A DNA stretch of 64,000 bases from Emydura subglobosa (Eukaryota > Chordata > Testudines > Chelidae), in the NCBI GenBank assembly GCA_007922225.1, contig ML679946.1, positions 91,681,313-91,745,312 of the forward strand, read 5' to 3'. The notes beneath the pieces are model-generated. The model was not told where the DNA came from, did not search any database, and was given only the letters and a program-made list of their open reading frames with translations. Of the stretch, positions 12,641-24,368 are shown piece by piece. The number at the start of each line of letters is the position of its first letter. The first letter of the stretch is position 1. Made by a program: the position numbers and the translations under genes.

Positions 12641-13632
12641 GTGAAGTACTGCAGCCATACCTAATAATAAATAGTGTAATAAAATAAAATAGTTAAAGTT
12701 CTTCAAATGCTTACTATGACCTCTATCCAAATAATATCAGTAGAAAATTACAAATAAATAAGAGCTTTAAAAAATAAGAGTGACCAGTTAAGGTTATATA
12801 TAAATATATCATTGCCCAACCAGTTACTCTTGCAGTTTAGTTAAAGATAAAATACTTGTATAGAAAAAAATCATCATAAAAAAATCACAACCAGACTTAA
12901 ATGGGACCTGAGACACACATTGATGAACATACTGATGGAACGTATTTATCATTAATTATGTACTCAACACGTTCTAGGCTAGCGAGGGCTATGTTGCAAA
13001 AGTTTGCAAGTATTTTGTTGGTCACAGTTAAGTTTGGTTGTGGTGAGTTTTGACACCAACTTGGGCTCCCAGTTTTTGCACACCAATAAGCAGAAAAAAA
13101 TACTGACTGAAACAACCTTAACTCTGCCCCTTTAGTTCTCTTTTACATATGTTCATCACATTACCTTTGGAAAATATACTACTATGCTATTGTAACACTG
13201 GCAGACCAGGTCATGCTACAGAGTATTCAGGTCAATTCACTTGTGTGTTAGTATAGATCAAAATGAATGTAAGTGTAAGAATGTATTCACGTGTTTAAAC
13301 TTCATGAAAACTAGCAGACTGTTACTTGTATTGTTTTCACTTATCTGTGCCTGTTATAATGTAATAGCAAACATTTACATTGCGTATACCTCTGTAACTA
13401 AATAACCCATCAAAGAAATCTAGTGCAATGCTAATGAAGGACTTAAGAACTTTAACAGAAAATGCTAATTTCAAAGCAAGTGGCCATTATGCATGATGGT
13501 CAGAGGTCAAAAAACTAAGTGCATTCTTCGCTCACTGTCATCAAAGGAAAAGCCCCCATAGGTAGAGACACTGTCAGCATGACTTCTGTCCAAAGAAGAT
13601 ATAAGAATGGATTCAAAGACAGATCCTTCCTT
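12641..13632. other. intergenic, nothing recognised
   Basis: AT-rich sequence with no open frame of note, no CpG enrichment and no repeat that I recognise. Confidence 0.55.
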
Positions 13633-14055
13633 CAGGGCTGGATTTACACCTTATGTGCCTAGAGACTTTAACCTAGACACAGCATCTTCAGCGCTACCCC
13701 TGCTTATAGCTGACCTTCGTGTTTTCTGTGTGGGGCGGGGGAGGGGCTGAGGTGACTGGCTTGGCCAGCTCTGGGTGGGGAAATATGCTCACTCCTGGGC
13801 TCCAGCTTCCAGCCTGGCCAGGGGACGGGGCCTCAGGGGACAGAGGAGGAGCAGGGCAATGGGACCCTAGGAAAGAGGAGGAGGCTCAAGGGCAGAGCCA
13901 GAGTTCCAGCACTTCTGTGGGGCCCCCAAATTGGCTGGGGCCCCTGGGCATGGGCTCCATTGGCCCATGAGGTAATCCACCACTGTTTAGACAACCCTAG
14001 AATGCCGGCGTCCCTAGGCACTTGCCTACTGTGTCTAACTGGAAATCCAGCCCTG
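13633..14055. mobile_element. hAT-like MITE, CAGGGCTGGATTT ends
   Basis: There are perfect 13-bp terminal inverted repeats: CAGGGCTGGATTT at 13,633 and AAATCCAGCCCTG ending at 14,055. The CAG start and the GC-rich non-coding interior fit a non-autonomous hAT. Flanking octamers CCTTCCTT and CGTTCATC agree at 5 of 8 positions, so the target duplication is degenerate or absent. Confidence 0.8.
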
Positions 14056-14745
14056 CGTTCATCTCTGGACTGTTTGGACTCTTACAGGGAAGTGTACCAG
14101 ACACAAAGTGGAGATCCCCAGAGACCATATGGGTACCCTGAAAGACTATTGGGGAAACTGGCAGTTTAATACATCACTGGTATCATTTGGAGTTACAAAC
14201 TGTGATTCACCTACACATATATTTTACCTGTTTTAACTTCTCAGTAACTCTCCTTTCTTGTTCTTAGCTAATAAACTCTTATTTAGTTTACTACAGAATT
14301 GTCTACATGTACACTTGTTCTGGATCACTAAGTGAGATTATTTCTTACGATACAACAATTGCTGCAGTGAAAGGGACAGTTTTCTGATCATGTCAAATAC
14401 AATTAGAATATGTATGATGATGAAAATGGTCTTAAAGTATTTTTCTCAGTAATAAAGAATAATTATGTGATGGGAAATAAGATTGGTTTAGTTGCTGTAG
14501 TTGTGAATACTTATGTCCTAGGGTCAGAGTTTTTTATTTATTCAAAATATTTAAATACGTCTAGGGATGCTCATCCAGTGCTCTGGGTTCTTATCCCATA
14601 ATTAAAAATTACAGCATAAATATAGACAAAGGACTGCCCATAAATATATCCCCCTCAACATACACCCGGCTCAACAGCCATAACAAAGAGGATGGAAAGT
14701 CGGACTGTGCTAGGAAGGTTAACAAACCCAGCTCTGGTAGATCAG
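14056..14745. other. intergenic, nothing recognised
   Basis: AT-rich non-coding sequence. No feature could be supported. Confidence 0.5.
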
Positions 14746-14870
14746 ACTGCAAACTTTTTGGAACAGGGACTGTCTTTTTGTTCTGTGTTTGTATAGCACC
14801 TAGCACCTAGTTGATGAATGGGGCTCCTAGCACTACCACAATACCAATAATAAATAATGGGGTAAGCAAG
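14746..14870 (-). mobile_element. MIR/CORE-SINE-like fragment
   Basis: Contains GGAACAGGGACTGTC, TTTGTATAGCACCTAGCAC and GGGGCTCCTAG in the order seen in old amniote SINE tails. The orientation is opposite to the related copy at 36.3 kb. Confidence 0.5.
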
Positions 14871-15019
14871 TTCCCATATTGAAGTCCCCTCACAGAGAAT
14901 GCCTGGAAGCCACTCCCTCTTGTTTGTATTGAGGGTGGCTCCCTCTTGAGTGTCTCTGCTAGTCTCTAGTGTAGCAGCTTAAAACAGAGAGAGAGGCAGT
15001 GTCTCTATTAACCAGGTCC

Positions 15020-15780
15020 CAAACCACTTAGCACTTTGTAGGTTAAAACCAACACTCTGAATTCCACCTGGAAGCTTACGGGAAGCCAGGGAAGAACAGG
15101 GAGCTCTGGTCTAATGTGCTCCCCATGCATAACTCCACTTAATAAGCGGGCTGCAGTATTCAGCTAAATTTGTCTTGACTTAATTTAAGTCGACCTACAG
15201 CCACCGCAGTAATTCAATCTGCTGTTGGTGTCCACGCTACCCTACTTGTGCCGGTGGAGCATGTCCCCACCAGAAGCATTTATGCTGACTGAAGTGGGGG
15301 CATTGTGGGGCACTGACAGACATATAAGGCTCACAGCTGGAGCCCCCCACCAACCGTGGGGTGATAGCCCCAGCTGCGAGCCCAGCGGGGGCTTCATTTC
15401 ACAGCATGGAGCCTACCGGCACTGACATCCTTGTCCATTTCACCACTCCAACTGACAGGCTGCTGACAGAATGACAAACAACGGCCAATGTAAGTAACAG
15501 TGTCTACCCAGACACTGCGTCATCCTGACTACACTGCCGTAAGTGCTATGCCTCTCGTGGAGATGGAGTTATCATGTCAGGGTAGCAGGACACTTACCTG
15601 GGCAGAAGCCGCATTCTAGTGTAGACACTGACATAATTAGGTCGAAGTAAGCTGCTTTATATCGAGGTAACTCTGTAGTTTAGACCAAGCCTCTATCAGC
15701 TTCTGAAGGGTTCCAAAGTGTAACCCCATGTCGAGCATGTTATAGCAATCAAATTAATCTAGTAACGTGGTCTAGGTGTT
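15020..15780. repeat. old dispersed repeat split by a MITE insertion
   Basis: The left part (15,020-15,164: AGCACTTTGTAGGTTAAAAC, GGAAGCTTACGGGAAGCCAG, GGGCTGCAGTATTC) and the right part (15,693-15,780: TATCAGCTTCTGAAGGG, CCCATGTCGAGCATGTTA) read as consecutive pieces of one ancient repeat. The MITE at 15,165-15,692 lies between them. Confidence 0.45.
15165..15692. mobile_element. MITE of the GTCGACCTA / TAGACCAAGCC family
   Basis: The left side has TTAATTTAAGTCGACCTACA. The right side has ATAATTAGGTCGAAGTAAGC and ends TTTAGACCAAGCCTC. Repeated GTCGACC/GGTCGA modules and internal GTGTAGACAC/GTGTCTACCC pairs form a long decayed inverted repeat. It is inserted into an older repeat. Confidence 0.65.
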
Positions 15781-16690
15781 GGTAAGTGAAATTCTTCTGC
15801 CATTGTTGTATGTGAATTGGATGTTAAGGTTGGGGCTTTAACTGATCATAACTACACTTAACTGTGTCCTTTAATGCACATTTATAACTTCCTCACTAAT
15901 ACAAATATTTCTGTAATCATGTGAATTCTATAATGTGTGGTGGATATGCTGAGAGTTTCCAAAGGCGTGCTATGGATCCTGGATAAGTTTAGTTCTGAAA
16001 AGCGGATTGTGAATGTTTGCCTGTTTATATTGTCATTAACCACTTGTACAGTGTGTAAGGGTGATTGAATATGTAATCTCAGTTGGTCACTTTCTTAGTT
16101 TAATGCCTCAGGGTTTTTAATTGTAATGTGCTGATCATCTAGCATAAATATGAGAGTGATCACATGAGAAACCATAATGATGAGTTTATGTTCATTTTAG
16201 TAGGAATTATTAAAGCTATCTTATGCATGGCTTTCAGGTTGCTGAGAGGATAATGTGCTGTATACAGAAAACACCATGGCATCTGTAATGGCAAAATGTT
16301 GCAATGCATACTAGTCTATAGTATTACTGGGCCATATGCAATTTTTGATTGCAACAGTCACAAACAGGAGACAAGAAACTGAACGGGAGAGCACATATAG
16401 CTACACTTTATTTCCTGCTTTTACACATTACATAAGTTCCCTAGAGCCTGAAATTTCAGTAGAAATATATTGCTTATATAATGCTAGTTCTACTGTGTTT
16501 CTATCCAGTGAATTTAAGATGGAGGATGGTGAGGCTGCACTTTTAGCAAGGGAAGGAATGGGAGTCTCGATCACTTTAAGGGTGTAATATTGGCCCCTTT
16601 GAAGTAAATGGCAAAATTCCCATCGATTTCAGTGGAACCAGGATGTCATATACAAGAATGGAGGTCATTTAAAAAAAAAAAAAGTTCCTT
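15781..16690. other. intergenic; small foldback trace
   Basis: Mostly unique AT-rich sequence. At 16,590-16,640 a short trace (GCAAAATTCCCATCGATTTCAGTGG) resembles the core of the small foldback families described further right. Confidence 0.4.
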
Positions 16691-17150
16691 CTCAATCAAG
16701 AACTTACAGGCTTGATAAGTGAAATTCTATGGACTGTGTTATGCAGGAGGTTCGACCAGCTGAGAATAACGGTCTCTTCATGATTTCTTAATGCTCATAA
16801 GGTCTATTTTAGCCTTAAAAATCTATAAATCTATTATTGGAATTCACCCCAGCACTACCCCCATTGCAAATTTCAGGCTTCCTGTTGCATAATATGGAGG
16901 TTTTTGAGCTTTTCAAAGAAACATTTGGTGGTGGGGGTGGGGTGTAATTAACACTACGAAAATTACCTGTTTCTTCTCTAACTTCATTCTTGGAAGTGGC
17001 AGAACCATTTTCGTTGACAATGACTTTTTTTTAATTTTGAGGCAGGCACCAAACATGGAAAAATTCAGCCAAAATGATTAAAATACGTGTTGACTGAAGC
17101 AACTGAAAACAAGGGTTTCTAATTGAAAGTATCAAGCAATCTTATGTATG
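16691..17150. repeat. second copy of the 12.2-12.6 kb dispersed repeat
   Basis: The clearest part, 16,850-17,150, shares CATTCTTGGAA, CCAAACATGGAAAAATT, AAGCAACTGA and the final AAGTATCAAGCAATCTTA with 12,450-12,640. It lacks the long polypyrimidine tract of that copy. No coding potential. Confidence 0.5.
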
Positions 17151-17229
17151 GTTTTTGCTACCAGTTCTGCATGTAATGCACAGCAAAGAAAAAGCAGATG
17201 CAGCATCCCAGCCAACTGTTTATTTAAAT

Positions 17230-17372
17230 AATAGAATCATATAAATGGGAGGCTGGAAGGGACCACAAGAGGTCATCTTGTCCATCCCCCTGCTCTGAGG
17301 TAGGGTTAAGTATACCTAGACCATCCCTGCCAAGTCTAACCCATTCTTAAAACCCTCCAAGGAGGGCAACTA
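17230..17372 (-). mobile_element. CR1 3'-end fragment
   Basis: Read on plus: TAGAATCATATAAATGGGAG, GGAAGGGACCACAAGAGGTC and TAACCCATTCTTAAAACCCT, a typical CR1 3' tail in reverse orientation. Only the 3' terminus is present. Confidence 0.8.
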
Positions 17373-19929
17373 GCAGACGACAGAGTATGGTTCAGTTTAA
17401 ATAGTTAGTCTGTAAAGGGCGTTATTTCATTTCAGCAATAAAATGTTTCCTAAAAGAAACTGAAAACAAAGGACCACATTTTCATACAACTTAGGCTTGC
17501 AAGATATGCGAACATGCACAGGTGACCGGACTGGCTTTGTGTGCAAATAAGCAGTTAGAGCAGACACACACACAAATGAGACACAAAAGTTTTGTGCACA
17601 CCATTTACCCAAGTTGTCCAACAATCCGGTTTGAAGCATTTCCTGCAGGAAATAAAATTTGCACATTTCTGAGGAGCTCTACTCAAAGTCAGGAGAGAAA
17701 ACAAGGTGCTTACTGATAGGGAAAATACTGGGAGAAGATATACTCTGTGCCCACAAAAAGTAGGAGACAAACGTTATTTTGAGACTTAGACATTACAGTG
17801 AACAAAGTGGTTTAGGAGTTTCCCTTCTCCAGCAATGCAGAAATCAAGCTGCTGAAATTGAAATAACCTGGCTATTTCAGCTTGTAGTTTGCACTGTGCT
17901 GGTATTGAGTGGACTCACTAAATCCACAGATTTAGGTCCAACGTGTGGCCAGTGCAAACTGACAATAGCAGCTAGAAAAGGAGAAACATCACCACCTTTT
18001 CTATGATTCAGGCTCCTGTTAGTCATCTAATCCTGTACAAAAGGGGGCTCCTTCCTCTGTACCCTGAACTTGTACTTTCCAAATCCACGGGATATAGATC
18101 TTTTATTAAATACCTTTTAAATTTTATTAAATATTGTGACTAGAGACACTAAAGTCTAAGGGCCAAATCTCCACTGAAGTCACAAAGTTACTGTGTGAAA
18201 AATGTGTGAAGGATTGGGGCCTGAGTGTGAGAAAGACATTCAACTTTGGCCTCTTCGCTGAAATCTCTGTCCACTAATATACTTTTACAACTCTTTTTAA
18301 CATTCCAGTACCCCGGTCAGCTTGAAAGATATATATATAATTTTTTAAATCAACCTGTTAGAGAAATGTTTGCTTCTTTTCCCCAAAACACGAAATTTCC
18401 TCCCCCCAAAATTACACCGACTTGAGCCACAGACTGGGTAATACGCAGAACTGCACCAGTGACAAGTTTACTGTCTAATGTCTCAATGGAGGCTAACAAC
18501 AATAGGGACATTCCATTGGAAAAGCTGCTTCCCAGTGGGACATACCACTGTTTTTAACCTCTGGAAAACCTCAAGTCAATATTGGACATTCACATTGATG
18601 GCTTTTATATGCAACAGATCAATTTTTGGTAGTTTTTAGAAGATTTTAAATTATGTAACATTTTCCTTTTGCCCTGACCCTACATTTGGAGTCATGGTAA
18701 CTAAATCGGCTTGCTTCACAGGTGGAGGCGCATAAAAATACCAATAAAAATGTAAAATATAAAGCATGTCTATAATAGTTTTCTGTAAAATGATGCATGT
18801 ACAGACTAGGCTATAAAAGCATTCATTTGGACTGACCTGTGTAAGTCTCTATGTTTGGGTGATTTGTATTGCCACACTGATAATGCAGTCAGCAATAAAA
18901 ATCTTTGTACAACACCGTGCTAGCAGGGGTTGTGTGTTAGAGTAATTATGGGGCAGATTGTGAGTGGCTGTAAATCAGCATCAATCTACTGAAGTCAATG
19001 TAGCTATACCGATTACGCAAACTGAGAATCTTCCCTTATATAGGAATCCCCATATAAGATGGGTCTCTATCTACATAGCAGTGTATACATATGCCCCTCT
19101 TGTGTAATATAAGTTAGGATGGTGGCTACCTGGAGACCAAAAGCAGGGACACAAACAGGAGTAGGAAAATATGTGAAAACAACTATCTTCAAAGAATCCA
19201 TTTCCTCTCTTGATTGCATGTTGGGGATGTTACCTAGAAACGACACAGCAAACCAGGTATTTATGCATTATTAAAAGGGATGGTACATAAATCCCCCATG
19301 AGGATTTAACACGAATGTTCTCGCTGCAGAAAGTGATTTGTGATGCCCACGCTTGAATGTCTCATAAAAGCGCACATGGGCTGAAATCTGGCATCCTTCT
19401 GTGCCAACACAGTATATGCACTTAGAAATCACAATGCCCTGCATACCTGGAAAAGACCTGATGGCATAATACCTAGTTCAGTTTGGTTCTGGAACCAGGC
19501 CTGGCTGGGATTTTTTACCTCCACTTGAAATGTCTGGAACGTTCTTTCATTACAGTTTTTCAATAAAATGTACACAGCAACTTTCTTCCCAAAGCTTAAC
19601 CAGCAAAGCCACGGCCAAACAGCCCCACTGAAATGCAGCTACTCCATTCCCCTAATGGGCTGGAGGAGGACAGCCATGATGTAGCATACATGGCTCAGAA
19701 GGTAAGAAAGACCCAAGTATGTCTTCTCCTAACTAAAGAGAATCATGAACATTTGCACCAAGCAGACAGGATCTTGCTAACAGCCCCGCGCACAATGAAT
19801 TTCATGGCTCTCAATTTACCTGTCTTGGAAGGAAAAAGTGCTGAATTTGCAACGTGTAATTCCAAGGAGCCTAAGAAATGTAGGCTCAATGCCTAGTCCA
19901 CTAAGATATCCCTCTAACTGAGCTTTCTC
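17373..19929. other. intergenic, nothing recognised
   Basis: No gene seen. There is an AT-rich dinucleotide run at 18,329-18,345 and a weak foldback trace at 18,950-19,035 (GCAGATTGTGAGTGGCTGTA facing CCGATTACGCAAACTGAGA). Confidence 0.45.
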
Positions 19930-20365
19930 TAGACATAGAGTCATATAGTTTAAGACCAAAAGAGGCCACTAGATCATCTAGTCTTATCTCTTGCATGACG
20001 CAGGCCATTAAACCCTACCCCTGCATTGAGCCCAGTAACCTGGATTAGACCAAAGCATTGCATTTCTCTGGAGACAAAACTATTGAGAGCCATAGGCAAA
20101 GAACAGGGTTGACTGGTGTGCCACCAGTGCCTGAGGCCCCTGCAATGGCTGGGAATTGATTTAGTGACGATGGTAGAAAATGACCCACACCCCACACTGC
20201 AGAGGAAGGTGAAAAAATACCAAGGTCCCTGCCAATCTGACTTGGGGGAAAATTCCTTCCCGACCCTGAAACTGGTGATCAGGATGACCCGGAGTACGTG
20301 AGCAAGACTCATCAGCTGAGCATCTGGGAGAGAATCCTCTGTCCTGCCGCACAGCACTGGCCACC
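19930..20365 (-). mobile_element. CR1-type LINE 3' fragment
   Basis: Read on plus, CATAGAGTCATATAGTTTAA, AGATCATCTAGTCTTATCTC, GCAGGCCATTAAACCCTACC and GGGGGAAAATTCCTTCCCGA follow the order of a CR1 subfamily 3' end in reverse orientation. Frames of up to 142 codons that overlap it are not genes. Confidence 0.7.
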
Positions 20366-20772
20366 TCCTCTGGTTTCCCAGCTCCAGCTGTGGCCATCGC
20401 TGACGTCTGGTGGTGTTGTAGAACAGCTGAAGGAGAGCTGGGAAGAGGGCATTTTCAAGAGCAGGATGACAGTGGCACCCATTCGTGGGTCAACCGAGCT
20501 GAAATTTCTTTCCCTTCAGAACTGCAGAGCCATTTTCTTGACTTGCAGGGTTTGTTTCCTGTGGGCACTTTCTAAAGGGGTTGCTTGCAAGGTGCTTGTG
20601 AGTGCCGTGAAGGGGAGGGTTTGCTTTGTTTGGGTTAGTTATGAAGGCATTGGGGCAGCTGATGAATTGCAGGTTCTTAGAATTGTTTTTAGCATTTGTG
20701 CTTGGAGATTAACAGGCACGAAGTGAGAAAATGGGAGGAAATGGAGGCCGCCCATTCCCTCCTCTCTGCAAC

Positions 20773-21609
20773 TGTGATGCCCTGATCAGAACTGTGAGCC
20801 ACTGTGTTACCCCTCTGCCTTAGCAAGAGTGAGAGCTTAGCTGCTGCTGAGCTTTGTCTCTTCTCCCCAACACACCAGCCTGTCTGCCTTGCCAGCAAAC
20901 ACTTCAGGACTCCGCCAGTGTCAGCCTTGCCTGGCAGGTAACAACCAGTGAATCCCAGTTCTCGAGTTCCTCAGGGATGTCTCCTGTAGTGTCCAGTCCC
21001 TCTCACTGGGCACTCACAGACATTACTAGGTTCGCTGCCCCCAGAGAGACAGTGCACACACCAGCCAGTAGGGTTAGCTGAAGTCTCGCACTTCACTTTA
21101 ATACACAGCTCTGAGGTGGTTCTGTAACGAAACAAGAGTAAGTTTATTAACAAAGAACAGCGATTTAAGTGGCACTAAGCAAGAGAAACAGACACAAGTC
21201 TGGTTACAAAGCAAACAAACAAAACTAAGTTTTCTATTGACTAAACATTCATCTTAACAAGTTAAAATCTTTGACTAGGAGCTCTTCTTGCTTGCATCAA
21301 GTTCCCAGCATCTCTGATCCTCCATGCCAGGGGACCCAACATTCACAGCATCAAAAGGTGCTGTCCCCTTTGTTTCCTAAGTGATGGATAACTAAAATGC
21401 CTTTTAGCTCCCCTTATATTACTCAGAGTCTATTGTCTCTGCCTCAGGAGCCAGGAAGGATTTCTGGGGTGCAGTTTCTGTTCCCCAGCATGCTCACAAA
21501 GCTGTTGTTAACCCAGGCCTCTTTCACACAATGATTCTTGGAACCAGCATGTCACCAGTTCATATATGATACCTTATGTGACATCTTTTACCTACATATT
21601 ATGACTACA
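20773..21609. mobile_element. solo-LTR-like element, copy A
   Basis: About 840 bp, homologous along its length to 31,327-32,253. Shared landmarks are CTGTGAGCCACTGTGTTAC, CCAGCCTGTCTGCCTT, GTGTCCAGTCCCTCTCACTG, AGTAAGTTTATTAACAAAG, GTGATGGATAACTAAAATG and TATGATACCTTATGTGA. The ends read TGTGATG...GACTACA, fitting TG...CA. On minus, the A-rich block gives an AATAAA signal. No internal retroviral genes are seen. Confidence 0.65.
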
Positions 21610-23580
21610 GTGTGTTGAGGTAAAGTGTTCCTCAGGCCTGATATGAGTTAGAGTATGGTGGGTCCTCTGCCAGTTGGCGTTGAAGGTCCCAGCGACCCAA
21701 TGGAAATACACTGGCATAAACCTGGGGGAGTGGAATGGACAGCTGGGCTCCAAATAAAGAGAAAAGGAGGGCTTTACGGTGAGGCTGAAAACCAGCAGGT
21801 GATTCAGCAGCCTGTGTGGCAGTAGTTCCAGGACAATGAGCAAAGAAACCTGACTTTCCCCCACTCATATCTGGGAAGCTGTCAGGAGGGGGCATAGGTT
21901 AGTGGGGGAATGAATAGCTTTGAGGAGAGAGAAGGCAAAGCAAATCTAGAGAGCCTGCTGGAAAACAGGTGGGGAGGGGGGCACGTCTGAAGCAGACTGA
22001 AGGATGGAAACCAAAGAAACCCAGCTTTATGGAGCAAGAGAGTTAACAGAAACATAGCTTGCTAGTGACAGGCAGATAAGCCACTTAGGCCGTCAGCTCA
22101 TGATTTATTCGTCAAGTGATCTCAGTTTAGATATGCTCAGTAAACTCTGCTGCTTGGAGGTTTTACCATCAATACAGCCTGTTTGGGAAGGCTTTTAAAA
22201 CCCCTCTTTTTTTTTTTTTTTAAGGCTTTAGGAAGAAGCATACATCTTGTATGTTTACTTAATAACTAGAGGTCACCTTTCTATCTGAGCAGTTTTTTTT
22301 TTATCAAGCTTGACTCTTCTTTTCTCAGGCATAAAAGCTCAGGCCAGTTAGCAGCATGAGCAGGCGAATCGAGTTGAAAGTTCAAGTGAATAGAAAGGAG
22401 AATAACCGGATCTGTGGGATACAGTTAATAAAACAGGTTAATTTAAAGAAAAAAAAATTCCAGACCTGGAACCGCATTTCATTTGTGGCCACTGGAAGCA
22501 ACCAGCACCACTCAGTGGTAATACTAATAATGTCTCTGCAAACATCCTAAGACAGCTTGTGTTCTATAAATCGCTGCACATGTGCTGTGGTTTTTACAAA
22601 CAACCATCCATAATAGGTACAAACTTGACTGTAAATAGTACAAAGTGAATCTATACTTATTTAATAATTTCAAAATTATATAGCTGTTGCCTTCTATCAG
22701 AGTGTATTAAAGAAAAAAATATCCCAGCCCTGACAAGGACTGAGTCATTTAGAATTTGGACCTTAGCAGAAATATCTATAACCTCGGTCTTTAAATTTCT
22801 CCCTACATTGAGGGGGGATGGAGCACAATTTGAACAATCTCTGAAGTAATTAAGTTTTTATTTCTGTCCAGTGCTGCTGCACAGTTCCTGTATTCTATCC
22901 CTTCACTGGCATTGGACCAATGCCAGCAGATCTAATCAGGGCCTTTCTAAAAATCACAAACTGCTACATGAAAAATACAGCATAGAAAATATGTTCAGAA
23001 GGAGTCGGCATTTCAGATGTCTGTGTATGTGAGAGGGAGACAGACAGACAGAAAAGTTGGTGCCTTCTTCTAGCCATCCTACCTGAAAATTAATCAACAG
23101 ACGGAGAAGAAAGGAAAATGGTTAACAACTTGAGATAAAATTAATTCTTGTTGTTTTTTAAGCATAGTGCTTCTAAGATGTCTTTTTATCTAAGGATATC
23201 AAAGGCTACCATAGATATCCCTAACACTTGCCAGTTGCATTAGCTAACTAGATAAGTGTTTGCGGTTAGATAACGTTAGCATTTGCAATGTGCAAAGTAT
23301 TTCTTATGCAGGGGCAGATTGCAAACACTTAGGTAATCTATTTATCTTGGGTAAAACTGGCAAGTTTACAAAGAAGAAACCACTGAAGAAACCACATGAG
23401 CCTCACAATGTAATTGCTAGGTAAAATGGTACTTGTTTTACAGATGTATACACCTGGAAGTTAAGGTCCAAGCCTGCAAAAGTGGCCTCCAATTCTGGGT
23501 GCCTTGATTTGTGGGAACTCTGCATGAGAGACGCTGAGCACCCGCTGCTCCAGTTGAAGTAGATGGGCCCTGTAGATGCT
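21610..23580. other. intergenic, nothing recognised
   Basis: Unique-looking sequence with a poly-T tract at about 22,206-22,222. No supported gene, CpG island or clear repeat. Confidence 0.45.
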
Positions 23581-23589
23581 GAGCTGCTC

Positions 23590-23745
23590 AGAAATCAGGT
23601 CCTCTTGGTATAAAGTTAGGCATGCAGAATTAAAAGGCACTGAAGACAATGGCTCCCAATGATTTGCCCAGGTCACTCAGTAAGTCAGTGACCTCGCCAG
23701 GGACAGAACCCAGGAGTCTTGCCCAACTGTCTTTTTTTCTGAATC
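23590..23745 (-). mobile_element. MIR-like SINE fragment
   Basis: GATTTGCCCAGGTCACTCAG, followed by GGGACAGAACCCAGGAGTCT, is the diagnostic MIR core in reverse orientation. Inactive fossil. Confidence 0.75.
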
Positions 23746-24270
23746 ACAAAACTGCACTAGTTTGGAAAGCCATGCAATAGACTTCATAAAAAGCGATTTC
23801 CTCTAGAAAGGTTCCAAGCTTTAGTGGAGTATTGTCATGCACTTGTCGGAGTATCACAGTGAAGTGAGTATCAGTGTCCTATGACTTCACACAAAAAAAG
23901 GGTCAGTGCTGAGTTCGTGTGTTGAAAGCTGGCCCTTCTAGCCTGAGAGGTGTGTGTATTCCTCACATATTAGTGGTTGTGCATTTTACCCTGATCACAG
24001 CAGTTTCATTTACAAATGGTAAATATAGCATGACTGCAATGCAGTTACCTCCGGAGTGGAGAATGTCAACAATCTAGTATGCTGACCAGGGCAGAGAAAA
24101 GGGATTTTTTTGTCCAAGGACACTGGAAGAGCAAACCCTGCTCTTATAAACAGTGTTGTAAGATCTCTGATATCCAAACACCAGCTTATGCTTGGTTTTT
24201 AATATCATTTCTAAAAAAGTCTCACATAGTAACCTGCAAGGAACTCAAATTATTTACCTTACCAGGATGG
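23746..24270. other. intergenic, nothing recognised
   Basis: No gene or clear repeat could be recognised in this stretch. Confidence 0.4.
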
Positions 24271-24271
24271 A

Positions 24272-24368
24272 GTACCAGAGCCAGATCCTCAACTGGCATA
24301 AATTTGTATAGCACCATTGAAGTCACTGGAACTGTGCTGACTTACCCTTGCTGTGGATCTGGCCCTAG
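24272..24368. repeat. small foldback element (GATCCTCA type)
   Basis: A roughly 95-bp imperfect palindrome. GAGCCAGATCCTCAACTGGC at the left is matched by GCTGTGGATCTGGCCCTA at the right, around a centre with CATTGAAGTCACTGG. A deleted copy is at 37,440. Confidence 0.65.

Noticed and set aside
20298..20726. 142-codon plus frame
   Set aside because: Overlaps a CR1 3' fragment and unrelated flank with no domain; chance frame.
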